NCBI GenBank assembly: GCA_002314945.1
Contig: DCHV01000098.1
Span: 659-16,369 of the forward strand
DNA from: Prevotellaceae bacterium UBA1743
GTDB taxonomy: Bacteria; Bacteroidota; Bacteroidia; Bacteroidales; Bacteroidaceae
Length of the DNA stretch: 15,711 bases
Direction: 5' to 3'
Shown here: positions 5,863 to 15,100 of the stretch, piece after piece
How positions within the stretch are numbered: position 1 is the stretch's first letter
Layout: each line of letters begins with the position of its first letter
Program-made: the position numbers and the translations under genes
The notes under the pieces: generated by a model
Database searches by the model: none
What the model saw: the letters and a program-made list of their open reading frames with translations, nothing else
What the model was told of the DNA's origin: nothing

Positions 5863-8376
5863 CTATTTTGTATAGAATTTTTTCCTTCCGTTGTGGATGT
5901 ATATCCCAGGGATTGTGGGGCGTGACACCTTTCTCCCTTGCATGTCGAAATAACTATCAGAAGTTAATGGTTCCAGATAGGATGGGGCCGATTCTACCGA
6001 AGAGGCACGCTCCACTGTGAATTCTGGAGTCCATTGTGAATTGCCCATTGTGGTGATGGCACGCACATGGAAATAGTATGTACTCGTAGGATTCATGTCG
6101 GTCAATTCGAGATAGGGAGACGGAGATGTATAGGTGACAGATTTTACTTTTCTGCGAGCACGTCGAGGAGCAACTTCATTCTCCTCTGTCTCATCTTCTG
6201 TTTCAATACCCAATTGCTCTTTGTCGAAGAGGCCGTCGTAGATGGTGAATTCTGTTATGTAGGCCATGGCTTGAGGTTCGATGGATATTTGAAAATCTTC
6301 CTCAACCTCGTCCGCTGTGACGAGGTAATAGTCCTCCTTGTCACATGGAATATTGGCAGACATTCTGTCACCTCCTGCAAGGCTGAGGAACGTAAATACG
6401 TTGAAAGTTTTACTGCTGTCATTGTATGGCTTCAGCTTATATACAATGGTCAGTTCGCCATTGTTGGGCGCATCCAACATAGGGGTGCAGATGGTTCCCA
6501 GTTTCTCACCTTTTCCCATTTTCAAAAGATTGGGTGAAGTGTAGAGATTTGTACCAGTCCATCCCTTTGTCTGCAGGTAATTGTCAAGTTTGTTGGCGAT
6601 GTTGCTCATTCCGTTCGATTTGGAATAGCAACCTTCGAAGTTCTCCTTTATCATCACTGCATCTGCAGGATTTTCAAAAGGTGCTTTTCTCTCCTGCATG
6701 GTGATTTCGTAACTGGTGGCATTTTCCACGGGATCCCAAGATATTCGGAAAGAAGTGTCGGAGATGCGTTCTGTATCGTGCATCAACGGAGCGGCAATGA
6801 TGCCACGCATACAAGCAAAAGAAATGAGTCCCTCTTCGCTCTCTTGAATGTCTTCAATAGGCTTTCCCATAAAGAATGTGCCATCCAGGTTCTTGTTGAA
6901 CAAGGTTGTGGCTGGTGTAGTGGAATCAGTAAGCGACGTTTTCTTGGAGGTACCAGGGAATGGATCACCTGCTACGGTTTGGTCGGAAAGACTGTTGTCG
7001 GCCGGAATGAGTGTCGCACGTTGGTGATTTTTATTCACATTCAAGCTGTTGCTTGACCATGCTTGCTCGTCATAGTCAATATGCATGACGGTAAGTCCGT
7101 GTCCGTATTGACCTGCATCCCACCCTTTGACCTGCCTGTTTTCCAGAATGTAGTATTCGTTGCGATAGTTCTCGTTGTAGAGGACGTAAGCCTCGGGCGC
7201 ATCGGTGATGGGTTTCATGTCTCGGATATAGGAAACCTCATTGATTTCCTTTGGTTTCAACCAACCGCAACTCCAACGCTCAAAAGCGGTGTAGGCACTT
7301 GGGGTACGCCCATTGTTGTTGTAGTTTCCACTCGCCATCAGAGACCATTGTCCCATGCCGAAATTATTGCCACCAGAGGTGTCATACATATCCATCAAAC
7401 CCAAGCAATGGCTGAACTCATGACAAGCTGTGCCGATACCCTCTGGAGTAGTGCCGGAAGAACCCTTTAGTTCACTTCCACAAGCATATTTGTTGATTTT
7501 CACTCCATCAGCGGTTACGGTTAGATAATCAGAAGCCAAGGAATAGGAATGAGGCCAGATGGTATTCGGATCACTTCCGGTGTAGCTTTCAGCGAAGCCT
7601 GCATAGATGACAAATACTTGATCCACTTCTCCATCGTTGTCCCAATCGTAGTCTTTGAAATTGACTTTTGCATCAGCCATTTTGCAGGCTTCAGCTACCA
7701 TTTCAGCGGGTCGTGAATCATTTCCATTGCTATTGTTGGCTCCGTAATATGCCTCGTGGTGACTTACTGTGAGCGGACCTATTACATCGAAAATGAGGTC
7801 AAATTGGCCGTAACTTTGAGAAAGGAAGTAATCGCGTACAGAACCTGTCATTCCAGAACCGGAGAACCCTTCCTTGTTAAAGAAATCATCGTAGAATTGC
7901 AGAGGGGTCTTGCTGGAGGAAAAACGTATGTCGGTAAAATTGACAAGTAGGACGAGACCTCTCTTTCTGCCAGTCAAGGAAATTGTTCCTTTGGCCTTTT
8001 TAATAGCCAACCGATGTTTTTGACCTTCTTGAAGCTGGCGTTTCCATTGAGCCGAGGCTGTTTCTTGCGTGGCAACTTGGGACAATATCTCAACCTCTTC
8101 AATGGAACGGAGTGCAGGGTTGTGTACCAATTGATTTGTACAAACCAGGGAGTCTTCCACCATCTTGGCATAATAGAAGGAGGTTTTGTCCTTGCACATA
8201 GCCACATACCCATCCGATGTCAGATAATAATGAAAAAATTCATCTCCTACCAATTCCAGTTGCACGATGGTTCCATCTGACTGTGTAAATGATTTCATTT
8301 CCCGGAAGGCGGTGATGGCATTCAACGGCATTATCTGAAATAGTAATGCGGCTATGCCAAGAAAAATTTTCTTCAT
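5863..8376 (-). CDS. Secreted M6-family metalloprotease with split FN3 domain and T9SS-like tail (paralogue B)
   Basis: An 837-residue secreted M6-type metalloprotease, paralogous end to end with the gene at 3249-5759. The signal peptide is about 1-20. The zinc motif HEFSHCLGLMDMYD falls at the same residue numbers (319-332). In the 43 residues starting GIGT (313-355) the two proteins match at 40 positions. FN3 halves lie at about 529-562 and 748-791, and the inserted beta-rich domain at about 575-722. A highly charged linker precedes the second FN3 half: acidic (ETEDETEENE, about 725-734), then basic (RRARRKVK, 738-745). The tail reads YFDMQGRK...PGIYIHNGRKK. ATG 8376 is chosen because the longer frame to 8448 would start ahead of the promoter and precede the signal peptide. 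The substrate is not known; likely roles are degradation of host, dietary or microbial protein. Confidence 0.88.
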   Translation of the reverse strand: MKKIFLGIAALLFQIMPLNAITAFREMKSFTQSDGTIVQLELVGDEFFHYYLTSDGYVAMCKDKTSFYYAKMVEDSLVCTNQLVHNPALRSIEEVEILSQVATQETASAQWKRQLQEGQKHRLAIKKAKGTISLTGRKRGLVLLVNFTDIRFSSSKTPLQFYDDFFNKEGFSGSGMTGSVRDYFLSQSYGQFDLIFDVIGPLTVSHHEAYYGANNSNGNDSRPAEMVAEACKMADAKVNFKDYDWDNDGEVDQVFVIYAGFAESYTGSDPNTIWPHSYSLASDYLTVTADGVKINKYACGSELKGSSGTTPEGIGTACHEFSHCLGLMDMYDTSGGNNFGMGQWSLMASGNYNNNGRTPSAYTAFERWSCGWLKPKEINEVSYIRDMKPITDAPEAYVLYNENYRNEYYILENRQVKGWDAGQYGHGLTVMHIDYDEQAWSSNSLNVNKNHQRATLIPADNSLSDQTVAGDPFPGTSKKTSLTDSTTPATTLFNKNLDGTFFMGKPIEDIQESEEGLISFACMRGIIAAPLMHDTERISDTSFRISWDPVENATSYEITMQERKAPFENPADAVMIKENFEGCYSKSNGMSNIANKLDNYLQTKGWTGTNLYTSPNLLKMGKGEKLGTICTPMLDAPNNGELTIVYKLKPYNDSSKTFNVFTFLSLAGGDRMSANIPCDKEDYYLVTADEVEEDFQISIEPQAMAYITEFTIYDGLFDKEQLGIETEDETEENEVAPRRARRKVKSVTYTSPSPYLELTDMNPTSTYYFHVRAITTMGNSQWTPEFTVERASSVESAPSYLEPLTSDSYFDMQGRKVSRPTIPGIYIHNGRKKFYTK

Positions 8377-8402
8377 GTCTGAATCGTTTCGTAAATATGC
8401 TG

Positions 8403-8434
8403 CAAAAGTATAAAAAAAATAGGAGAGAGACAAA
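8403..8434 (-). promoter_or_regulatory. Bacteroidota-type promoter of M6 protease B
   Basis: Minus-strand TTTG (8434-8431) and TACTTTTG (8410-8403, consensus TAnnTTTG) are separated by exactly 20 bp. The predicted transcript start is near 8396, with a leader of about 20 nt to ATG 8376. The TTTG box is formed by the last bases of the T-tract of the terminator just upstream. Confidence 0.75.
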
Positions 8435-8470
8435 AAAAAGAAGGCCACATATCTATGTAGCCCCCTTTTT
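8432..8470 (-). terminator. Intrinsic terminator of the susC-susD-lipoprotein operon
   Basis: On the minus strand GGGGGCTACAT (8465-8455) pairs with ATGTGGCCTTC (8450-8440) around an AGAT tetraloop, 11 pairs with three G-T wobbles. Flanking A and T runs extend the stem, and an 8-nt T-tract (8439-8432) follows. It sits 22 bp after the lipoprotein stop codon, so it should end the SusCD transcript before the protease genes. Confidence 0.75.
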
Positions 8471-8492
8471 GTTCGACGTATTTCCTATCTGA

Positions 8493-10415
8493 TTATTTGA
8501 TAATATTCAGATTTTCCATTTTCAACTCTTTGTGATTTACTTGGGTGGGATGGAAATGAGAGCCTGCCTTCTGCTCCGATTTGAGAGCACGGGCGAATAC
8601 GCTCTTAGTATATGATTCCTTCTTGGCAAGGAAAATATTCTCATTCAAATGAATGACCATGGTTTCTGAACCGTATCCAAATGAACCAGCAGAGACATAG
8701 TATGCTACATTGAAAGTGAAGGTGCTGGTGGCAGGATCGTACACACATGGATAATCTGCATACAAGTTCGTACCTTGCCAAATTGAAATATCCGCTACAT
8801 TTAATTCACCGTATGAAGGATGTGTGTAACCGGTGTATTGCGAAGGTACCGTACACTCGTTGGTTTCCTGATCCCATGTGAAATTGAATTCTACGTCATA
8901 TCCCCAATGCAATACACGGAACATATTGGGCTTGTCATCGCGTTGCTGCAATTCAAGACCTGCATCCAAATAGGGCGACCCATCCTCGTTTGTGAAGTAT
9001 AATGTGTAGGTGTAGTCTGCCGTACCAATGGTGGTATAGGTGATGTTGCTCAGTGTTTCATTAGCTGTGCCGTATGTTATGTCACCAGACTTATCCTCGA
9101 ATGTGATGTTCAGAACGATTTCCTTTGCGGTGAAAGTGGATTTACCTGCATTGATGACTGCATATACGTCAGTACCCATTGCTGTCAATCCGATTGCCTG
9201 CTTTTCATAGCCCTCAGGGATCACAATCTTGCCTTCGTTGTTTACGGTGAAATAGATGTTGTAATCTTCAGCATAGGGCGCGAAGGTATAGGCTGTACCA
9301 TATTCCTCGGCAAACACCTTGTCGCAATCGTCTGTCGTGGTTACGCAAGTACCCTTGTAAAGAGTAGAAGGAGTTACGCTACCCAATTGTGCTGATGCAA
9401 AGTCACCGGTGAATACCTCTTCCCAGTCGAAGTCTTCTTCCAATTTGGCTTTGTATGCTTCGGGAACTACCAAGTCAGGATTGAGTACAAGAGAGAATTT
9501 GCCACTACCATTCGAAGCATAGAGAGCACCGTCTTTATACTTTTCCATGCCGAAAAGAAGTGCTTCTGCAGGGAAGGTGATTTCTCCATTTTTATAAGTT
9601 CCGAGATAGTCAGCTACATCGGCCATTGTCTTGCCTTTGGACAAATAATAACCTGCCATAGACCAGAGGTTCATCATTCCATAACTCCATACTACACCGA
9701 GGGGACATTTCTCAGGAATGTAAACTTTGTTGGGGTCGGTTGCGTCAATAAAGATGTAGTAATCCTTGTCTGTCAACCAGTCACCTGGATCATTGTATGC
9801 ATAATTCTCATGATAGGTGTTAATCAGACGGAAATAGCCAGGTTTGTCAGCACGCTCCTGTACACGAGTGGGGAACTGGAGATTTTCGACACCATAGAAG
9901 GTGGTGAAACAATCTTCTGTGTACATAGCCCAGCCTTCTACCTTGTTATTGTTGTCATCATAATAGAAACCTGTATCATTCCATTTCACACGGGTCACAG
10001 AAAATGTGAAATTGGTACCATCGTTATAGTAACTGGTGAAATTGGGATCTGTCACTTTTAGCTTCAGTGTGTAAGGTTTGCCTACCTCTGCCTTGGGGAA
10101 GTTAACCTTGAACTCAGCGACGGAATCACCAGCTGCAAATTTGGCAGGAGTTATTTCAAATACGGAATCCGTATTCTCCGTTACTACGAAAGGTACTTCT
10201 GCTGCCTTTTTGGTATTTTGACGGATAATCTGAAACGTCTTGTAGGTAGCATCCGTGGGATCCAATTCAATAGACACGTTTGTCTTGGGGAAGGATACGT
10301 TGCTGTATCCTTCCGTGGCATTCCATTCTCCTACCGAGTAGTCTTCTTCTGACGAACATGCGACCATCAAGGGAAGAGCCAGGAATGCGGCCATTATATA
10401 ATGATTGTATTTCAT
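8493..10415 (-). CDS. Large surface lipoprotein in SusE/F position, with repeated beta-rich units
   Basis: A 640-residue lipoprotein. The signal peptide ends in the lipobox LMVAC (Cys20). It is followed by SSEED, an acidic stretch like the Bacteroidota signal that sends lipoproteins to the cell surface. Residues about 35-145 look like a beta-sandwich (VSIELDPTDATYKTFQIIRQ ... YTLKLKVTDPNF). Three diverged units follow, at about 146-312, 328-445 and 458-595. Units 1 and 3 share 'Q(E/Q)R(A/D)DKP..FR(L/V)', and all carry a 'Y.(I/F)....(G/D).(K/C).(V/I)P' strand pair. The last 40 residues form a basic tail outside the repeats. I do not recognise a named family. Position directly after susD (31-bp gap) and surface lipidation suggest a ligand-binding accessory protein of the SusCD system. 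A terminator follows the gene. Confidence 0.75.
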   Translation of the reverse strand: MKYNHYIMAAFLALPLMVACSSEEDYSVGEWNATEGYSNVSFPKTNVSIELDPTDATYKTFQIIRQNTKKAAEVPFVVTENTDSVFEITPAKFAAGDSVAEFKVNFPKAEVGKPYTLKLKVTDPNFTSYYNDGTNFTFSVTRVKWNDTGFYYDDNNNKVEGWAMYTEDCFTTFYGVENLQFPTRVQERADKPGYFRLINTYHENYAYNDPGDWLTDKDYYIFIDATDPNKVYIPEKCPLGVVWSYGMMNLWSMAGYYLSKGKTMADVADYLGTYKNGEITFPAEALLFGMEKYKDGALYASNGSGKFSLVLNPDLVVPEAYKAKLEEDFDWEEVFTGDFASAQLGSVTPSTLYKGTCVTTTDDCDKVFAEEYGTAYTFAPYAEDYNIYFTVNNEGKIVIPEGYEKQAIGLTAMGTDVYAVINAGKSTFTAKEIVLNITFEDKSGDITYGTANETLSNITYTTIGTADYTYTLYFTNEDGSPYLDAGLELQQRDDKPNMFRVLHWGYDVEFNFTWDQETNECTVPSQYTGYTHPSYGELNVADISIWQGTNLYADYPCVYDPATSTFTFNVAYYVSAGSFGYGSETMVIHLNENIFLAKKESYTKSVFARALKSEQKAGSHFHPTQVNHKELKMENLNIIK

Positions 10416-10446
10416 GTTAATTCTTTTCTAAATAGGTTTGTTATGA

Positions 10447-12126
10447 TTATTGATATACACCAACGGGAGCAGGACCGACTACAGCGGCTGTGGGATCGGG
10501 GTTGTTGGTCTTTGACAAGATGGCGTTGTTGTCAAGCTCTTTCTTGGGAATGACGAAGTTCCAGTTTGGCTTGATGCCTTCGCAGTTGATCTTGAAAGCA
10601 TCGGCAGGTGCGTTGGTGCCTTCGTAGTTCTGCATCACACCTGGCTTGATACGCTTTGCCATGGGGAACGCCCAACCTTCACCCCAGGATTCGATTCGCA
10701 TCTGGGTGAGTACTTCAATCTGGAACTCACGCAGGTTGGATACCTTGCAACTGTAGTCCTTCTGACGGAATTTCTGCATGAAGGTATTCAGCAAAGCCTT
10801 ACCTGCATCTACACCTGCTGTATGAGCTACGGCTTCAGCCTCGATGAAATAGAACTCTTCTACGCGCATCAGGGGAACATCTACAACGGCTCCTACCGTG
10901 TAAGTCTCCCAATCGCCATCCTTGCAACGGAACTTGGTAGATACGTAATTGGGCATGTCATCTGACCATTTTTCTTCACCCTTGTCACGGCAACTCTTGT
11001 AATCATATACAGTACGATCGGGATCCAGGAAGGTGTATTTGCGGAAATCACTATAGGCAATCTTGTCGTACAGAGAACGGTCGATGCTGGGCATGGTCAG
11101 TGAAGAATAACCCCAGTCTGCTTCGGCAGACATCCAACCAGTGAAATTACACAGGTTGGCCATGTTCTCGGCACTGTAACCCATCTTCCACATCCATGAC
11201 TGGATCTCGGTGTTGAAACCAGTGTTTACGTCCAACCATTGTGCCTCGGTAGTAGGTTTCTGGGCGTGAGTGTCAATAGCGAGACGGGCATACTGGGCAG
11301 CCTTTATATAGCATGAGTCAGCCTTTGCCTCTTCTTCTGTCTTCTCGAATGCGTCCCACATATAAACACGGGCTTTCAGACCATATACGCATGCCAAAGA
11401 AGGATACAGCTTGCTTTTGGGCTCACTTGTTATGAATCTTTCAGCCTTGTCCAGGTCGGATAGGATGAACTTGATCATTTCGGCATGTGATACGCGAGGA
11501 TTGTTCATAGCCTCTTCACGTGTGGTGCTTTCTGATACGATGGGTACGGTAAGTCCCTTTACGGCAGATACATCGGTGTATTTGTTCGTCGCGGGCTCCC
11601 ACAAGTACATCAGTGTGAAATAATCCAAAGCACGATAGGTGTAGGCAGAGCCGAGAACCTGTTTGATGTCATCGCTTGCTTCTTCTGGATTGGGTACGGC
11701 ACCAATTACGTCATTGCAGCCTTTTACCAACTTGTACAGGGTAAACCAAGGCAGGTAAGCCATGTAGCTCTGTTCACCAAAATTGCGGGCAAAGTTGTTG
11801 TAGTTGGAGAACCAATCATAGCCAGTATTGGCACCTTCACCGGTGAACATGTCACCCATCAGTTCCGTTTGCAGAATGGGGAACATCAGATAGGCCATAT
11901 CTGTTTCGTGATCTTGTTCGCCATATACAAAATACCATTGTGTCATCTGAGTTGGAATACCATTCAATGTGGATTCCAGAGCATTCGAAGAGGCTCCCAA
12001 TTGCTCTTGAGTAGCTGTGCCATTCTCTGGCAGTGTCTCTTCGATACATCCTGTTGCCAGCATGGACGCACAAGCAATCGTGAGCAGGCATTTGATAGAT
12101 TTTATCTTGTTCATTGTTAGATTCAT
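10447..12126 (-). CDS. SusD/RagB family outer-membrane lipoprotein
   Basis: A 559-residue SusD/RagB-type lipoprotein, the surface lid and ligand-capture partner of the SusC-type transporter encoded 26 bp upstream. The signal peptide ends at lipobox LATGC (Cys27), followed by acidic IEE. The N-terminal half shows TPR-type helices (YMAYLPWFTLYKLVKGCNDV; QVLGSAYTYRALDYFTLMYLW; SLACVYGLKARVYMWDAFE). The C-terminal part carries the usual FYFIEAEAVA and RIESWGEGWAFPMAKRIKPG, with the closing NWNFVIPKKELDNN. These are the normal landmarks of the family and the length is typical. A second in-frame ATG at 12114 (MNKIK) would shorten the signal peptide by four residues and is equally possible. ATG 12126 directly follows an A-run. 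No carbohydrate-binding residues can be assigned from sequence. Confidence 0.93.
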   Translation of the reverse strand: MNLTMNKIKSIKCLLTIACASMLATGCIEETLPENGTATQEQLGASSNALESTLNGIPTQMTQWYFVYGEQDHETDMAYLMFPILQTELMGDMFTGEGANTGYDWFSNYNNFARNFGEQSYMAYLPWFTLYKLVKGCNDVIGAVPNPEEASDDIKQVLGSAYTYRALDYFTLMYLWEPATNKYTDVSAVKGLTVPIVSESTTREEAMNNPRVSHAEMIKFILSDLDKAERFITSEPKSKLYPSLACVYGLKARVYMWDAFEKTEEEAKADSCYIKAAQYARLAIDTHAQKPTTEAQWLDVNTGFNTEIQSWMWKMGYSAENMANLCNFTGWMSAEADWGYSSLTMPSIDRSLYDKIAYSDFRKYTFLDPDRTVYDYKSCRDKGEEKWSDDMPNYVSTKFRCKDGDWETYTVGAVVDVPLMRVEEFYFIEAEAVAHTAGVDAGKALLNTFMQKFRQKDYSCKVSNLREFQIEVLTQMRIESWGEGWAFPMAKRIKPGVMQNYEGTNAPADAFKINCEGIKPNWNFVIPKKELDNNAILSKTNNPDPTAAVVGPAPVGVYQ

Positions 12127-12152
12127 TTTTTTTTGATTGTTTGATTCTTCAA

Positions 12153-15100
12153 TTAGAAGGTCAGTTTCAGACCGAAGGAAACACTACGCATAGGAGAATA
12201 GTTCGTTGCGTTGGTTCTGTCAGCTACGTAGCTTCTGTTGTCGTCGAAAGACTGACGGGGGTCGAAGCCACGACGCAGAGACCAGTAGAATACGTTCTCA
12301 GCTGCCATGTAGAGACGCAGGTTGTTGATGCCTACCTTGTTGGTCAGTGTGGTGGGAAGGGTATAGCCGAAATTGATGTTCTCAATGTTCAGGTATGAAG
12401 CCTTGGTCAACCAGCGGTCAGAGTTGGCACTGGCATATTGGTCTGCAAATTGGAAGCGGGGAATGTCGCTGCCTGTATTGTCAGCTGTCCAAGCCTTCAG
12501 TTGGTCTGCATGGAAGTTGAAACCGGTGTTGGTGGCTGTAGGAGAAGCCATCATGCTCTGGTAACTTCCATCCCAGGCATAACCTCCAATCTGGAAGGAA
12601 GTCTGGATGGCAAAGTCGAAACCGTAGAAACGGAGACCAGTGCCCAAACCACCGAATACGGGAGGTACGTTGCTCTTCTTGGTTACGTAATAATCGGCCT
12701 CGGAATAGACATTTGTGGTCTCACGTCCTGTCCACTTGTCATTGTCATCGTAGGTGTTCTTCCACCACAGGGATTCGCCATTCTCATTCACACCGGCATA
12801 TTCCTTGGTGCGCCATGTATAGATGGAAGTTCCTTCGGCAATGAAATAGTCACCCGATACATAACCCTTGTACTCCTTGCCGTTTGCATCGTACGAAGTA
12901 CCAGTCTTTACGTCATCATGCAATTTGGTGATGCGGTTTCTCAGATAAGAGAAATTGACGTTTACATCCCACTGGAAGTTCTTCTTGTTGAAGATGTTGG
13001 CGTTCAAGTCGAGTTCAACACCACTGTTGCTCATATCACCCACGTTCTTGTAGAAGCTGCTGTAACCCAAAGAAGCGGCTACGGGGAAGGCCATGAGCAT
13101 GTCGGTGGTCCTTCTGTTGAAGTACTCCAAGCTACCGCTCAGTTTTTTGAATACCTCAAATTCCAAGCCGACGTTGATGTTGGTGTTTGTTTCCCATGTA
13201 ATGTCCTTGTTACCTTTGCGGGAGAAGGCAGTACCTACGTTGCCGTCGCTGGGCTGAATTTCGTACAGGTCGGTGTAGCGATAGCTACCAATCTTGTCGT
13301 TACCCTGTGAACCGATAGAAGCTTTCAATTTCAGTTCGTCCAACCAGTTTGTCTCGGGGAACCAGGATTCCTTGCCGATACGCCATGCGGCACCAGCGGA
13401 CCAGAAGTTACCCCAACGATTGTCGGGATGGAAACGGCTGGAGGCATCACGACGATAAGATGCTGAAGCGAAGATGCGCTCATCGTAGTCGTACATGGCA
13501 CGAAGGAAATAACCTTCGTTGTTGTAGCGTGTCAGGGCAGAATATGCACCTTGTGAATCTGAGATGGCACCTGCCAATTCCTTGTTTGCCTGATCGAACA
13601 TCTTTGTCTTGGTGGCATACAGGTTGTAGTATTTGTCGTAGGTGTATTCGTGACCAGCCAATACGTTGAAGTTGTTGTGGTCCTTGATAGTGAACGTGTA
13701 GTTCAGCAATTGCTGGAGGTTGTATGAGAAATAGCGGTAGTGTTGCTTGGTTACAGTACCACCAGCAGAGTCAAACTGGCCGTAGTAGGGATTCAGTACC
13801 TCGGTGTAGCGGTTCTCGTCCAAATCAACAGTTCCATTCACTGTCAGGGTAAGTCCCTTGGTGATGTAGAAGTCGGCAAATACATTGCCCATGAATACGT
13901 TTCCTTCGGTGTTGTCTGTGTTCAAACGGTTATCCTGCAAGGGGTTTGCATCGCTAAGGAAGGGACGGTACATGCCGCCATTCTTGCCATTACCATAGTC
14001 CAATACCTGAATGTTGTTGCTGTCGTACTTGTAACTTCCATCTGCATTACGCACATAGAAAGGATAAATGGGGGCCATACCCATGGTCATAGCCCAGATG
14101 TTTCCTGTGCTGGTTTCTGCACCGTTGTTACCTAATTCATTTCTGTTTACGCGTGCGTATGAAGAGTTCATGCCTAACTTCACCCAAGGCTTCAACTTAT
14201 AATCTGCCTTCAAACGGGCAGAGAAACGCTGGTAGTCGCTGTTCTCTGTGATACCTTCGGTAGAAAGGTAACCCAGACCTGCATAGAAATTGGACTTTTC
14301 AGAGGCAGCTGTGGCAGATACGTTATACTCCTGACGAAGACCGTTGCGTGTGGCTTCCTTGTCCCAGTTGTCGGGAATAATGTAGTATCCATCGGGTGTG
14401 GTGTAGCCCAACTTAGCGCAGGGGTTCATCTTGCCGTTGTTACCAATCAGAACCTGACCTTCGGGAACAGTCCAAATGTTATAACCCAAACCACCGTTAC
14501 CCTGATCACCAGTCAGGTTGGCATTAGCCTTTGCCCAAGCATCTGCGTCGGACATGCCTGTGCTCTTGTAGTAGTTGTTCAAAGCACCATACTGCATTTC
14601 ATAGTATTGTGCAGGGCTATCGATGGTGTTGTAGTATTGCAGGGCACGGCTGTTCCAACCCCACTTGGCATCAAAAGAAATCTGAGCATCACCTTGCTTT
14701 GCCTTCTTGGTGGTAATCATTACCACACCATTGGCACCACGTGCACCATACAGAGCGTTGCTGGCAGCATCCTTCAGTACGTTGACACTCTCGATGTCAT
14801 TGGGGTTGAGGTTGCCGATGTCGAAATTGTCGTTACAGGGAGCACCATCCACTACGAATAGAGGAGCGTTATCTGCGTTCAAACTGCTGAAACCACGGAT
14901 GCGGATGGTGGATTGAGAGCCAGGAGCGCCATTGGAGGATGTTACCTGAAGGCCTGGAACGGCACCAGCCAAAGCATCTATGACGTTGCTGACCTGTGCT
15001 TTTTCCAAAGTCTCACTATTCACCACTTTGGCGGAACCTGTGTAAGAACTCTTCTTGGCAGTACCGAAGGCTACAACCATCACTTCGCCCAAATCCTTCG

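Noticed and set aside
12438..13310. 290-codon open frame on the plus strand within susC
   Set aside because: It lies fully antisense to the conserved SusC barrel, has no recognisable motif and no promoter or leader of its own.
13740..14135. 131-codon plus-strand frame within susC
   Set aside because: Antisense shadow; Val/Ile-rich composition mirrors barrel codons, with no supporting features.
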